Notes under the pieces: model-generated | Databases searched by the model: none | What the model was told of the DNA's origin: nothing | Seen by the model: only the letters and a program-made list of their open reading frames with translations | NCBI GenBank assembly: GCA_003550325.1 | Contig: QKWP01000040.1 | Location: forward strand, 399,856 to 463,855 | Direction: 5' to 3' | DNA length: 64,000 bases | DNA from: Gigaspora rosea | Taxonomy: Eukaryota > Glomeromycota > Glomeromycetes > Diversisporales > Gigasporaceae | Shown here: piece after piece, positions 23,320-35,600 of the stretch | Layout of the letters: each line of letters opens with the position of its first letter | Position numbering within the stretch: position 1 is the stretch's first letter | Made by a program: the position numbers and the translations under genes

Positions 23320-24025
23320 CTTAAGATTCTATACTTTCCCCGCCAGCTAATCTTCCCGATACTATATCCCCGACAGAATGTTTCATCTACAGCATTTCTT
23401 GTTGACAGAAAATTTCCTTGACATACCATGCTTTCTATAACTTCTTTTACTGACACCTCATATTTTCGACAAGACATTTATCTGACATGACATATTTCTA
23501 ACTTGACTTGTCTCCCGACACTAAGTTTTATTGAATGCACTTTTTCCGACAACCCATTTTGGTACACTTCAAGAACGATGAACCCAGTGATCATCACATC
23601 ACGTGAAATCATGCAATTACGTCATTTGTTTACTAGCACTAACAACTCGGCCTAAACTATACTATCACCTAACCCTAACCCTATTTTAGGCCGAGTGCTT
23701 AATCATGTGATATGATGTCACGAATATATCACTATTCTTGAAATTACCTAATAATTATTTTTTAATTATTTTTTTCTAATCGGGGAAAGATCTTGTCGGA
23801 AAAAGATATTGGAAACATGTCATGTCGGAAAAATATTCTTTCTGAAATACATCATGTTAGTAAAATGTCTTTTCGAGAATATGTCTTGTCAAGGAAAGGG
23901 AATGTCAAAAATATGTCATGTTAGAGATATGTCTTGTCAAGAAACTATACTGTAGATGAAACATTCTGTCGGGGATATAGTGTCGGGAAAATTAGCTGGC
24001 GGGAACTAACTTTCGGTGAATCAAG
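23320..24025. mobile_element. CCGACA-array inverted-repeat element, intact-looking copy
   Basis: Long inverted arms run CCGCCAGCTAATCTTCCCGA, TATATCCCCGACAGAATG, then many YGACA boxes; the right side has TGTCR boxes and CATTCTGTCGGGGATATAGT. The centre (23640-23700) is a second inverted pair CTCGGCCTAAA / TTTAGGCCGAG around CCTAACCCTAACCCT (23668-23682). No ORF. Same family as 52880-55420. Confidence 0.75.
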
Positions 24026-24084
24026 CAACAATGCACTTACCGCTATATCTACGACCCTGCTTAGAAATTTTCTATATAAATTTT

Positions 24085-24355
24085 CTCAGTGCGGCTTGCT
24101 TCACCGACACCCCATTTCGCCGACAAATTATTCACCGACAAGTTCATTTTACCGACAGTTTTTTTTACCGAAGTTCATTTCACCGACAAAGTAATTCTGG
24201 TCATTGTCGTTAAGGTCAGGGTAGAATTAAGGTTAGGGTTAAAGTTAGTGTGTTTCATAGAAAAAAAACTTGTGAAATGAAATGAACTGTCGGTAAAATA
24301 ACTTGCCGGTGAATAATTTGTCGGTGTCAATGAAGTGATGTCGGTGAAATAATAC
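24085..24355. mobile_element. Short CCGACA-array element
   Basis: The left arm has CCGACA boxes about every 17-20 bp (24102, 24120, 24136, 24153, 24182). The right arm has GTCGG boxes in mirror order (24290-24343). TTAGGGTT lies near the middle (24229-24243). Small ORFs here read only the repeated boxes. Confidence 0.7.
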
Positions 24356-24359
24356 GAAC

Positions 24360-25440
24360 CCAAATTTAAATTTTCTAGCTAAAATATTACTACTTTTAAT
24401 AAGATTTTTTTTTTTATATAAATTAAAATATTTAATTTTTTGCTAATAAATGCTAATAATAACACTGGCTATTGTTAGCATTTGATTAGTTGCAACTACA
24501 TATTGTAAAATTGTAATTTGGTGTGATGTCGGCTAAGTTGGCTCTCAGTGAAACGACTATTGATGACCTTTTTTTTGCTCATATTCTAATTGTTGTTTAT
24601 CATCTAAGAAATCTGAAACCTTTCCAAAGAAGATATTACCTTGATAAGTATTAAAATAAAAAAAAATTCTTAACATAAATATTATCTCTTCTATGAGTAA
24701 ATACAACGATTACAATACGATTATTAAATTTCAAACAAAGATTAATGGTATTAGAATCGATATTTGAAATGCGCAAGAAACTGTTAAACTTAAACTGTAA
24801 CTAGATACAGAATAAGCCATAATAGTTTTCAACACTTCTTAAATGATGTGTATTCAAATTTCTCATTAAAATTGTAACTTAAATATACAGTATTTTCAAC
24901 ATGATTATGCTATTATTTAAAGAAATGAAAGAAGCATAAGTTTTTAATATTAAATGAAAAGTTTGGCATAGAAAGAAGCAGTCAAATATTATAATATATT
25001 TATCCATTCTTTTAGCCTACCTTTAGCTTTATTTACCAGTTTTTACAACTTTTTAATTGTTTCGTCAATTTTTAGCTTCGCAAAAATTCGCCAGCTTAGC
25101 CAGTTTCTTCACATAATTCCAGTTTGCCATTTTGCCTTTTTAAAATTCTTTGGCGAAAGTCGAAACTAGAGTTACGACATTTGCTACCGTGAAACACCCA
25201 AATTTCGTCCAACAACCATAAGCCCGTGTACGTTACATATATCAAATCCTCTAATACCTTTATACAAAGTGGAAGTTATTTTCAAAATAATGCTCATAAG
25301 TGTTATTTAGAGGCTTTAATAACGATAAATATAAAGCTAAAAATGTTAAATTTAATACTTCAAATTGTATGAAATTAAGAATTTGTTTTCATATATATAT
25401 ATAACTAAATCACTGATAGTTACAAAAACAAGAATATAAC
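24360..25440. other. Gene-free AT-rich stretch
   Basis: No protein-like ORF, inverted-repeat element or RNA gene seen. The right end is the 3' flank of the minus-strand Sel1 copy and shares TTACAAAAA-CAAGAATA with the flank of copy 1. Confidence 0.6.
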
Positions 25441-25470
25441 TTCCATATATACAACGTTAAATATTGTTTA

Positions 25471-26292
25471 TTATTTAAGATATTTGTTTAATTCTATCTC
25501 CACAGATTTTTGATAATAAATAAATGCCTTATATTCATCAATTTCAACACCAATTCCATTAAGATAACAATTTCCAACGACTCTTGCTCCGGTTTCATGC
25601 CCCATATCTGCAGATTTTTGATAATAATTGAATGCCATATGCTCATCCCTTTCAACACCAATTCCAGTTTCATAACAATATCCAACACCATATGCTCCAC
25701 CAGCATACCCCATCTCAGCGGATTTTTGAAAGTAAATGAATGCATTGCGTGCATTGTTTTCAACTCCAGCTCCATTAAGATAACAATAACCAATCATGTA
25801 TGTTCCTCTATCAACTCCCATCTCGGAAGATTTTTGATAATAAACAAACGCTTTATGTTTATCCATTTCAACCCATCTACCATAAAAATAACAACTTGCA
25901 AGAATAATTTGAACCGTAGGGTAGATTGGATCATTTAAACAAAAATTAATAACATGAATAGGATTTTGCTTCTTCTTTATTAAAAATTGTTCTATTTTAT
26001 CAAGTATTGAACTGGAATATTTGCCTTTCAATTTTTCTTCATTATAGAGATTACACATTTCTTTAACAATTTCATTAAAATCCAGTGAAAAGTCCTGTGA
26101 CTTGTTATCTTCTAAATATAATTGAGAAATATCGTTGATTATTTGAATAAAATCTGATGAACTGTCGATTTTTTCTGATTGCTGTATAAATAGATTATTA
26201 TGATAAATTGACATTTTGTCGCAAGAGTGTTTGTCATACGAGGCACCAAATTTTATTAGATTTTGGAAGGTATGTATTACGTTGCACAACAT
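25471..26292 (-). CDS. Sel1-repeat protein, copy 2 (273 aa, or 247 aa from internal Met)
   Basis: A predicted protein-interaction scaffold, close to the 8995-9630 gene across the whole length (KLKGKYS, LKKKQNP, PTVQIILASC). After a helical N-terminal ~125 residues it has four Sel1 units (GVDRGTYMIGYCYLNGAGVE; GYAGGAYGVGYCYETGIGVE; and two more), one more than copy 1. Two starts are possible: ATG at 26290-26292, giving 26 extra residues (MLCNVIHTFQNL...), or ATG at 26212-26214, which matches the only usable start of copy 1. I favour the internal start because the extension is broken by a stop in copy 1. No kinase domain. Homology of the copies continues into both flanks, implying segmental duplication. 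Confidence 0.75.
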   Translation of the reverse strand: MLCNVIHTFQNLIKFGASYDKHSCDKMSIYHNNLFIQQSEKIDSSSDFIQIINDISQLYLEDNKSQDFSLDFNEIVKEMCNLYNEEKLKGKYSSSILDKIEQFLIKKKQNPIHVINFCLNDPIYPTVQIILASCYFYGRWVEMDKHKAFVYYQKSSEMGVDRGTYMIGYCYLNGAGVENNARNAFIYFQKSAEMGYAGGAYGVGYCYETGIGVERDEHMAFNYYQKSADMGHETGARVVGNCYLNGIGVEIDEYKAFIYYQKSVEIELNKYLK

Positions 26293-26299
26293 TCATCCC

Positions 26300-27780
26300 A
26301 ATTATTAAAAAAACAGGTTCGTGAAATGACCGTAATTTACGTAATTTTGCAGTAAGTTTCGGTAAATCATTTATCATATATGTACTTTACTGTAACTTGT
26401 AACACATGATTTGTAGTTTCGGGAAATCGGGTTACATTAATGTTTTGTAAAGCTGGTACATTAATATGTAGCGTGATGAAATTACATGAAATTTTGATTG
26501 AATTAAAATAGAAAACTTATCATATAAAATTTCATTAGGCAGTTGTCAAAATATTTTCATTTGAAATATCTATTAGAAGCACAACAAAAATTTTTTTTTA
26601 AAAAAAAAAACTTTAAATGAACATATTCCAACAACTATCTAATGAAATTCTATGAAAAATTTTTTATTGTAATTCTATAGATTTGTAAACTAAAATAAAC
26701 AATTTTCATTGAATTTAACTAGGTAGTTGTCAAGATATCTTTATTCGAAATCGGAATAGAATTTAAAACATATCAAATAGAGACGCTGCAAATTTTTTTA
26801 AAAGCTTTAAACGAACATATCTCGACAATTATCTTATGAAATTCGATGAAAATTTGCTTTATTTTAATATTTTAATTCTACAGATTTATAGAATTAAGGT
26901 AAAAAAAAATTTTGAATTTCATTAGGTAATTGTTATAGCGGCTTTTAGAAAGTGTAACGCCATGATCTTTCATGATGATGATAGCGAAAGTTTCTAAGTT
27001 TCTAATATTCTAATTGCCTATCGATCATATTTTTACAGCGGCTTTCAAAAATGTGTGAACAGCGCTTCCATATATACATGTGGGAAATCAGAGAATATAG
27101 GAATTTAGATTAGTAAAAATTAAGGGAAATCCTGGAAATATTGTGAATTTCCCATGATATGGTGATCTGTGGCCATTCACACCTTTTATAACTCAGTACA
27201 ATTAGTAATTTCTATATTTAAGATTGTCGGAGAATCAAAAAATCGACTAAAATCTTCTGAGTTTCTATGATTAACGCCCTTAAACAACCCTCTTAAACTC
27301 GTGAAAGTGAATTTGCCAAATTTGCAATTACCTAATATTTACAAACTATTTTGGGCGAAAAATATAAAAGAGTCAATCAAATGTTTTACGAATTTAAAGA
27401 GTTTTATGTAATTGTCTCAAGTTCAATTGCAAGAATAAGTGCAAGCGCAAGGGCAAGTGCAAGAACAAGAACAATTGCTCTGCAATAGAAACATATGATT
27501 AATATAAAATAGTGAATATATTAGCAAATATTAAGAAAAATTACATTCCGCCAAAGATTTAGATGATTGATTAGATTTTCCATTTTTCGTAAATTTTTGG
27601 TCAGAATTTTTGCCGCCCAGATTATCTATAATCACTAATTTTCTCAGCTATTCTTGTAGTTCGTAGTTTCTTGTCAATTTATCAATCAATAATATCCAAA
27701 ATTTAATCAGTGTGCTAAAACTAATATAGCAATATAATCAAGTTATTATGCTTTAACGCTTTTTGATTGGTTCGAATTTT
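26300..27780. repeat. Gene-free stretch with diverged ATTAGGTAGTTGTCAA repeats
   Basis: Between 26480 and 26960, TTTCATTAGGCAGTTGTCAA, GAATTTAACTAGGTAGTTGT and TTTCATTAGGTAATTGTTAT recur with inverted ACAACTATCTAATGAAATTC forms, so the block is an array of alternating inverted units. 47640-47960 looks related. Nothing recognisable elsewhere except a short GCAAGW run at 27420-27475. Confidence 0.5.
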
Positions 27781-27805
27781 ACACGTTCGAATTTTACATG
27801 AGGAC

Positions 27806-28010
27806 CAAAATTCCGGGTCGGATGCGTCGGATCTAGGTCGACATTTAGCCCTAGTTGTTAGCAGGTTCTATAGCAAAATTATCAGCCGGGCATTTTTTAC
27901 TTAATGAATGGATATGATTTCATTAGTAAAATTTTTATGATCTTGGGGCAAAATTGATCAATTCCAATCTAGCCGACATGATTCTGACGTATTCCGACCC
28001 GCAATTTTGT
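27806..28010. mobile_element. MITE, CAAAATTCCGGGTCGGA ends
   Basis: CAAAATTCCGGGTCGGATGC at the left mirrors TTCCGACCCGCAATTTTG at the right. The interior matches 4784-4985. The 68-codon minus-strand ORF across it is not credible as a gene. Confidence 0.7.
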
Positions 28011-28499
28011 ATATGAGTTGGACTAATACAGTACGTATTCAATGAGCAAGTTATGATCAAGAATGTTATCACAATTGTTTTATCACAATAGTGCCAAATC
28101 AACCTTAACCACATACAGTATTGTGTGTCGATTTGTAACAAAAATTTTTACGATAAATCATGAATCAACCAAATTTTGAGAGATTACAGCAGATCAGTAT
28201 GAATGATCAGAATTTCGGAATACGGGTACTTTATATACCGAACAAGTAAAATCATCATGTTAAAGCAGGGAGCTGTGAAATAGGAAAAAGATTAAATAAT
28301 AGTAAAAAAAAAAAAGGTAAAAATGTATGTATTAAGCAAGGTAGGTTATCATGAAGAAGCTAAAGAGGTACAAAGTTAAAGTGTAGTAAGATGATGGCAG
28401 ATTATAGGTAAAGATAGAAAATAAAATCTAAGAAAGAAAAAAATGTGAATTGATTATTAGGTTAACACACATAATAAGAATAAATAGAAATAAGGTCAA

Positions 28500-30530
28500 T
28501 TGCATATCCTGAATACTTTAACCAATTACAGTATAATTATAACTTTTAAATACACAGACCTAGAATTGAGTTAGAAAGATTTTATTGTGAGCTATTGTAA
28601 AAATTCTGTCAAATAGTATGTAATTAAGATTGAATTAGCTTATATTGGAATTATTATAATTTTTATTGTGAGTTCCTATATGGAACATATCTTCTATTCT
28701 GATGAACACAGTATGTAATTAAGGTCAAGTTAGTTTGAGTTAGATTGCATTAAATTATCATAATCTCTACTGTGAATTATTATAAAAATTCTGGTAAAAA
28801 ATTTACTTATTCTAGTAATATACAGTATATAGTTAAGGTTGAGTTAGTGAATTGAAATTGTATAATTTCTGCTAAGTTACTGTAACAAAACTTATTATTC
28901 TGGTAATACATAGTGTGTGGTTAAGATTGAGTTAGTTTGTGTTGGAATCGTAATTTTTATTGAGAATTTCAATAAAAAAATTTTGTTACAAGATTTAATT
29001 AAAGTTAAGTTTGTATTAAATTTATAAAGAAATTACTATTTGATAGTAACTATATATATCAGAATTTTTGTAATTTTTAATACTGTATTTGTTATAGATC
29101 TTGCTCATATTCTAGAGGTTATAGTTTGTATTTAAAGTTGATTTGGCTTGTAGTAGTATTACTATTAAAAATCCTAATACAAAACCTACTTGATATCTTA
29201 GTACACATATTATACAGTTAAGTTGAGTTATTGCTATAAAGTATCTTAGTGTAATTTTAGTAATCAAAGTATGTGGTTAAAGTCAAATTAGTTTGCATCG
29301 AATTATCATAAATAATTGTAAAAAATTCTATTTGTTGTAAGTTATTGTTAAAAATTTTGCTAGTAAACTTGTTTACCAATATAAAATGCAGTAGTTAGGG
29401 TTAAATTAATTTCTATTATAAATAATTGTTATTTCAGTAAGTGGAGCACTATTTATTATCTAATTTTTTGCTATAAGAGGCTACTCCCCTCCCCCACCTG
29501 ATCATCAAATACCGTGATTTGATTGGCTAAAATTATTAAAATTTTTAAAAATTTTAAAATTTAATATTAAATAACATTTGAACCAGTGATCCATTTTGGA
29601 TGATTTTACTACCAAAATGTTCGTTTCAATGAGATGATTACTACAAGTCTAAAACCATCAAAACCCAATCACAGGATCCCAAGATCATTATAGATTTGTC
29701 TGCTTTAATTATATTATTTTTGTATATATTAAAAATTATTATTAAAGATATTATAATTTTAATATTAAATAACTCTTGAACCAGTTATCCATTTTGGATT
29801 ATTTTGCTACCAAAATGCTCATCTCAATGAGACGATTCTAATGAATCTAAAATTGTTAAATTCTGATTACAGGATCCAAAGATTGTTATAGATTTTGTTA
29901 TTTTAATATAATCTATTAAAATAATACAAATCTATAATGATCTCTGGATCCCGTGAACAGAATTTAACAATTTTAGGTTCATTAGAATCGTCTTATTGAG
30001 ATGAGCATTTTGGTAGTAAAATCATCCAAAATGGTCACTGGTTCAAGAGTGATTTAATATTAAGTTTATAAGATCTTTAATAATAATTTTTAATATATAC
30101 AAAAATAATATAATTAAAGCAGACAAATCTATAATAATCTTGGGATCCTGTAATTGGATTTTGATGATTTTAGGCTTGTTGGAATCATCTTTAGTAGTAA
30201 AATCATCCAAAATGGATTACTTCTTCAAAAGTTATTTAATGTTAAATTTTAAAATTTTCTAAAAATTTTAATAGTTTTAGCCAATTAAAAGTTATCTGCT
30301 ATTAGGACCTGATAATTTTCTGACCCTCCCCACTATCCTAAAAATCAGATAATAAATAGCGCTCCCTAACATATTGTTGTAGAGTTGAATTGAAATTATT
30401 ATGATTTCTAGGTTGTTATAAAAATTCTGTTACTGGTTATTATAAAAATTATACTACAGAACTTATTATTTTATTAGTATACAGGATATAGTTACTATTG
30501 TATTTTAGTAATATTATTTATATTCTAGCT
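28500..30530. repeat. Satellite B array (reverse orientation), split by a fold-back element
   Basis: Degenerate units carry AATTATTATAATTTCTATTGTGA, TTACTGTAAAAAATTCTGTTAC, TATTCTGGTAACACA and GTAGTTAAGGTTGAGTTAG in fixed order (about 90-115 bp). They are the reverse complement of the array at 37-45.6 kb. The array runs 28500-29440 and resumes at 30367. Confidence 0.7.
29441..30366. mobile_element. Nested fold-back element, 926 bp, TAA target duplication
   Basis: Ends GTGGAGCACTATTTATTATC and inverted GGGAGCGCTATTTATTATCT are flanked by TAA (29438-29440 and 30367-30369). Removing the element and one TAA restores a normal satellite B unit. Inside are two concentric inverted pairs (outer arms about 29570-29710 with 30100-30240; inner arms 29760-29890 with 29930-30070), all of the ATGAGACGATTCTAATGAA type. 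Confidence 0.75.
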
Positions 30531-30850
30531 AATCTAATCTCAAAATACATAGAATATATAATACATGAAAATTGATTTTTAATAATATAAGCATGTCACA
30601 ATAGAGGCTAAAAATGTCATGACAAGTTGTTTTTGTATCAATTCCCAAAGGACCCTGAAATATACATAGATAGGTCAGATCAGAGAATGTGTTGCCATCA
30701 TAGACAAATTAAATGAGGTAAGGTTTAAATATGCGTATTATTTTAAAAAATTATTAAAAAGATTAGATTTTTAAATTGCATATTTGTATATTAAAGTTCT
30801 ATATGTAAAAGTTAATTTGCATATTTTTAGCATAAATTTGGTCTGAAAAT
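30530..30850. other. Gene-free AT-rich stretch
   Basis: I see nothing recognisable here. Confidence 0.6.
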
Positions 30851-30851
30851 A

Positions 30852-32128
30852 AGCTACCCCTTTGTTTTGTTCTTAATAAAATAATAATATTGAGGACTGC
30901 ATGTGCAGTATTTTGAAATAAGAATCAATTTTTTAAAAAAAACAAAAATAAATAAATAAATCCCTAAAAGTAAATTTATAACAATAAATAATATATTGTC
31001 TTACTGTATGTTCCCAAAAAATTAGCTACATTTTTGGCTGATTTTGAATACAAAAAATCAGAAGTAGCTTATAAATCAATTTTTAGTTAATCGATTATAA
31101 TTGCTATATAGTAAAGTTCAAATTTTAATAAGCAAATCAATTAATTCACTTAAGTAAACTTATTCAGAAGATTAAAATACATATATTTTGAAATTTTTAT
31201 ATAAATCTGATAACTTTTTATTATTTAACTTTTAATTTTTACACTCAATGTATATGTTTTTTTTAAAAAAAAATTTCTTTTGAACATAAAATTAAAGTCA
31301 ATTAATAAAAAATTATCTGATTTATATAAAAATTTTAGGATATATGCACTTTGATCTTTTGAATAAGTTTACTTAAGCAACTTTAATCGATTTGCTTAGT
31401 AAAGTTTAGACTTTGCTATATAGCAACAAATATTAGTCTTGGGGTAGCTTATTTTTTTAAAAAAATTTTTTTTATTGAACGTAAAAATTAAAAATCAAAT
31501 AATAAAAAATTATCTGATTTATATAAAAATTTTAGAATATGTATTTTGATCTTATAAATAAATTTATTTAACAGTTAAGCAATTTTAATCATTTTGAGTA
31601 TAGTAAAGTTTTGACTTTGCTATGTAGCAACGATCATTGATTGTGAGTAGTTTATTTTTTTTAACCAAATTTTTTCTGTAGAACATAAAAATTAAAAGCC
31701 AAATAATAAAAGTTATTTGATTTATATAAAAATTTCAGAATATATGTATTTTGATCTTCTGAATAAGTTAAACAATTTTAATCGATTTGCTTAGTAAAGT
31801 TTAGACTTTGCTATGTAGCAATAATTATTAATCATAGAGTAGCTTTTTTTTTAAAAAAAAATTTTTCTGTTGAATATAAAAACTAAAAGTCAAATAATAA
31901 AAAGTTATCTGATTTATATGAAAATTTCAGAATATATGCATTTTGATCTTCTGAATAAGTTTAATTAAGTGATTTTAATCAATGTTGCTTAGTAAAATTT
32001 GGACTTTAATATATAGCAATGATTATTAATTATAGTGTAGCTTATTTTAAGAATTAAAAATTCATTTTTTAGTATAACAAAGGGGTATAAAGGCATTTTT
32101 ACATTTTTGGATTAAAACAAAGGGTAGC
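30852..32128. mobile_element. TIR-like element made of ~195-bp tandem units
   Basis: GCTACCCCTTTGTTTTGTTC at the left mirrors AACAAAGGGTAGC at the right. Inside are one inverted and four direct ~195-bp units (about 31280, 31473, 31680, 31870), each with AATTATCTGATTTATATAAA, TTGATCTTCTGAATAAG, TTAGTAAAGTTTAGACTTTG and GTAGCTTATTTT. No ORF. Confidence 0.6.
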
Positions 32129-32129
32129 A

Positions 32130-32960
32130 GCAATATACAGTATATAGTATATGTACATATATACTAGGCTTTACAAGTGCTAGCATGTACAAAGAGCCTT
32201 AGTATGTATATACAAAACCTGTTTGAATCTTAATATGCAAGTTTATATATGTGAAAATTTTTTTAAAAAAATAACATGCTACTACTAAAAAATTATAATT
32301 TTATATATCACTATAGCTTATATAAAATTTTATACTATAATTAAGATTAAATTTTTATTTTGCATATTTTTTTAATTTTTTTATTGTAAGGGATAAATTT
32401 TGTATACTGATATTATGATATAGCAATTAATAAAAACTTTAAAAGTCGCCTTATCAATCTACATATATTTTGGGGTCCTATTCCCAATATCTTGAGTTTA
32501 TATATTGATAATCAATTCATAATAACATTAATGTAACATTAATGTAAATGAACAAAATATCACAATAATTAGTAGATAATTACAGAAAATTTGTAATAAT
32601 TACTCAAACTATAATAATTGTTATAATTATCTTATAAATATCTATCTAAGCTTTTCATATTTAGATCACAATTTTTAAATACAACCAATTAACAATATCA
32701 AGGCAAACAAATACAAAATTGAATTATAAAGAATTATATATCTTAACTAATATAATAATTAAATCTTTTATAAAATTAATCATCTGATAGACTTTGACTA
32801 ATTAATTAATCAAATTGTGATTCAAATTAATGTTCAGATAGAACTATATAATCATAACACTTTCAAACCAACATAAAGCCAAAGCATTAATATTATATTC
32901 ATTATATTTTTATAGCTTGGATATTTAATAACTGTTATTATGTTATTAAAGCTAGAGATT
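32130..32960. other. Gene-free AT-rich stretch with a small hairpin
   Basis: TATATACTAGGCTTTACA pairs with TGTACAAAGAGCCTTAGTAT around 32148-32213. Nothing else recognisable. Confidence 0.5.
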
Positions 32961-32963
32961 TAC

Positions 32964-34140
32964 TACAGTCAGACCTCTCTATAATCACAGGTTGGTCATG
33001 CTCTAATTTGGTAATTATATAGAGATGTGAATAATCTATATGAGGCTATATTTAAGTATTTTTTGGTTAGCACTTTTGGTTTGGTATATATAAGCTATAT
33101 TTCAAACATTAGATCAAACTTTTACCTATCTCTAACTTTTTTTGAAATATAACATCTCTAAAAAAAAAACAGAATGTTCTTTAAAAATAAAAAAAAACAA
33201 ACAAAAAACAAACTATTCTCTAAAAAAAAAAAAAACAAACATTCTCTAAAAAAAAAAAATAANNNNNNNNNNNNNNNNNNNNNNNNNNNNNNNNNNNNNN
33301 NNNNNNNNNNNNNNNAAAAAAAAAAAAATAAAAAAACTAAATGTTCTCTAAAAAAAAAAAAGAACTAAGTTCAAAATTTTTTAATCCAGAAGCTACTATA
33401 AATCATAAATATATATACTACAAAATATAAAAAAAACTTAAAAAAAAACCTCCCATTATATTCAAATTTTATTTAATTTCTGATTTTTGCTTTTTTTAAT
33501 TTTTGCATTTATAGTACAAATTTTTCATTACTATATTTCAAATATAAAATTTATAAAATTACCCTATTAGCATTCTTTTAAATATACCCTTTTTGCCATT
33601 TAGCTGTTTTCAAATATAATCTTTTTTCCAATACCTATTTTTCAAATATAACCTTTTTTAAAAAATGGGCCTCCATTAGCAATTTTTCAAATATAACCTC
33701 ACATAAATTGTTCTGAGTCCTAGTGTGACTATAAATAAAATACCTTGTTATAGTCACATAACCAAAGGCCAATAAGTAACATATTTGCACATACTTGAAA
33801 TACTATTAAATATAAATAACTTTTAATCCAGTAGCTCAATTTAAATAAAATGACCACCAGAGTGTTTAACTCAATAAGACAATTCTAAAGAACTTAAAGT
33901 CATCCAAATCTAGTTACAAAATGCTAAAATATTAAAGGATTTTTTACTTAGACATTTAAATTTAATCAATTCATAAATTAATAATTACAGGAGATTGTAA
34001 TTGGATTTTAATGATCTTGGGCTTATTAGAATAGTCTTATCAAGATGAACATTTTGGTAGTTGTTTTATCCAAATTGGACCACTATATCAAAAGCTATTT
34101 GCTATCAAACCTTTAAGAATTTTAATAAAAAATTTTAAAT
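32964..34140. mobile_element. pogo-like element interrupted by simple repeats and an assembly gap
   Basis: It begins TACAGTCAGACCTCTCTATA. Text matching the 15.7 kb copy continues to about 33060, then resumes near 33720 (ATACCTTGTTATAGTCA, AAAGGCCAATAAGTAAC). Between lie an A-rich CTCTAAAAAA tandem tract and the gap. At 33820-34110 are both inverted arms of the AATAAGACAATTCTAAAGAA type. Confidence 0.55.
33263..33315. other. Assembly gap (53 N)
   Basis: The N run lies inside a tandem tract of TTCTCTAAAAAAAAAAAA units. The 64-codon ORF spanning it is meaningless. Confidence 0.99.
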
Positions 34141-34974
34141 AACAGTCATAGACAATGTTATGCTATATAATAAATTATAATAAAAATTATAATAAAAACA
34201 TATAATTTTACTATAGTACCAGACAGTAAAAGACATTCACTCATTATTAGTAAAGCTTTAAATTGTTATAACTTTTTTAAAAAAAATTAAATCAAAAAAC
34301 CATTTGACAAATTAATAGATTTATAGATAAACAATATTTTTGTCAGAGAAATTTTTCATATTTTTAATTTTAAGGAAATTATAAGCCATTAAAGTTTATA
34401 TGAGTTTAAAAAATTGGCATTTAATACAAAAAAAAAAGAAAACATATATAGGTTTTTAGCCAATCAAAATCAATTGTACAAATATTTGCCAATCAGAATT
34501 GATTATATAAGCACCCAAAATTGGTGCCTATATGTATAAATTAGATGTTTTTTACTGTCCTGTACTGTATAAACTTTAAGCCTCACATTATTTTCAACTT
34601 AAGTATTAACTTTTTTTCAAATTCTGGAGTTAAGTATATTGAAAATAGTAAATTAAGGTTACTCAGAAATTTTTTTTGAAAAAAAATTCTAATTTTGAAA
34701 ATATTATTATATACAAAATTTTATGCTTGAAGAAAAATGGGTTACCTATGTACTAATGTTAAAATTTTTGGGTCTTTAATATAAAACCATTTTTTGATTA
34801 GGTAAGAGGGCACCAGAAATTAGAGGGAGGGAGGGGGTCTCTGGCCTAGTCAGGTTACTATATATCCTTTATTCTGATTGGCTAATACAACATATTAATT
34901 TATATAATATATATTTAAAAATACTATATATAAAAACTTTATTAGTACATCATCTGGTTATACTTTAACAACAA

Positions 34975-35600
34975 TCAAAAAAGCTCCAACTATTTTACTA
35001 ATTCTAAACTTAACCATCATAAAGTATTCAAAATTAGACTCCTTCTCAATAACCTCCCAACCTATTCACACTTTCACACAATATACACAGAAAAATTCAC
35101 GTCACCCAACTGCTTCCATTGCAATCTTCCTGATTCGCCCCTACACTAGCTAAGCTGCCAAAACCCTCTCTCCTTAATGAAATCATCCACTCTGCCATAC
35201 AAGAAGTTACTAAGAGCTTAGAACTCTCAACTACCCAACTAGACAAACTATTACAATTGATTCTTACTTACCCAGCATTCAATCCTACTTTATCTTTTTT
35301 ATACCTGTACTCGCTAAACTCTATGCTCAAAGGTCTTATTCAAGACCCTAATTGAAAAAATACAGCCTTTTGACCTATCTTATAAACAAGCATCCCAAGT
35401 CATTATCAAAATTCTTCTAAGACTATCAGAAGAGACATATAAACAGATATGGAAGCCATACTGTACCTCTCTCGCCCAATGGAAAAGAACAAACAATATC
35501 TCTCTAAATACAAATGCACCCAAATACAACAACAATATCTACCTCACAAAAAGTCACACCAGCACAGAACCTATACATTTAGCTACCTCTATGGCCTTCC
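34975..35600 (+). pseudogene. LINE ORF2 C-terminal fragment, broken
   Basis: A protein-like frame reads LNHHKVFKIRLLLNNLPTYS, then a C-x2-C-x6-H-x4-C knuckle (CFHCNLPDSPLH, one stop, then C) near 35110-35155. After a shift near 35180 come LNEIIHSAIQEVTKSLELST and FNPTLSFLYLYSLNSML. A final piece near 35430 contains EETYKQIWKPYC. A C-terminal cysteine/histidine knuckle after the RT domain is typical of several LINE clades. The RT itself is missing upstream. Base composition is C-rich on the plus strand, unlike the AT-rich neighbours. Stops and shifts make it a pseudogene. Confidence 0.55.

Noticed and set aside
23934-24363. Overlapping small ORFs on both strands
   Set aside because: They read the repeated CCGACA/GTCGG boxes of two inverted-repeat elements.
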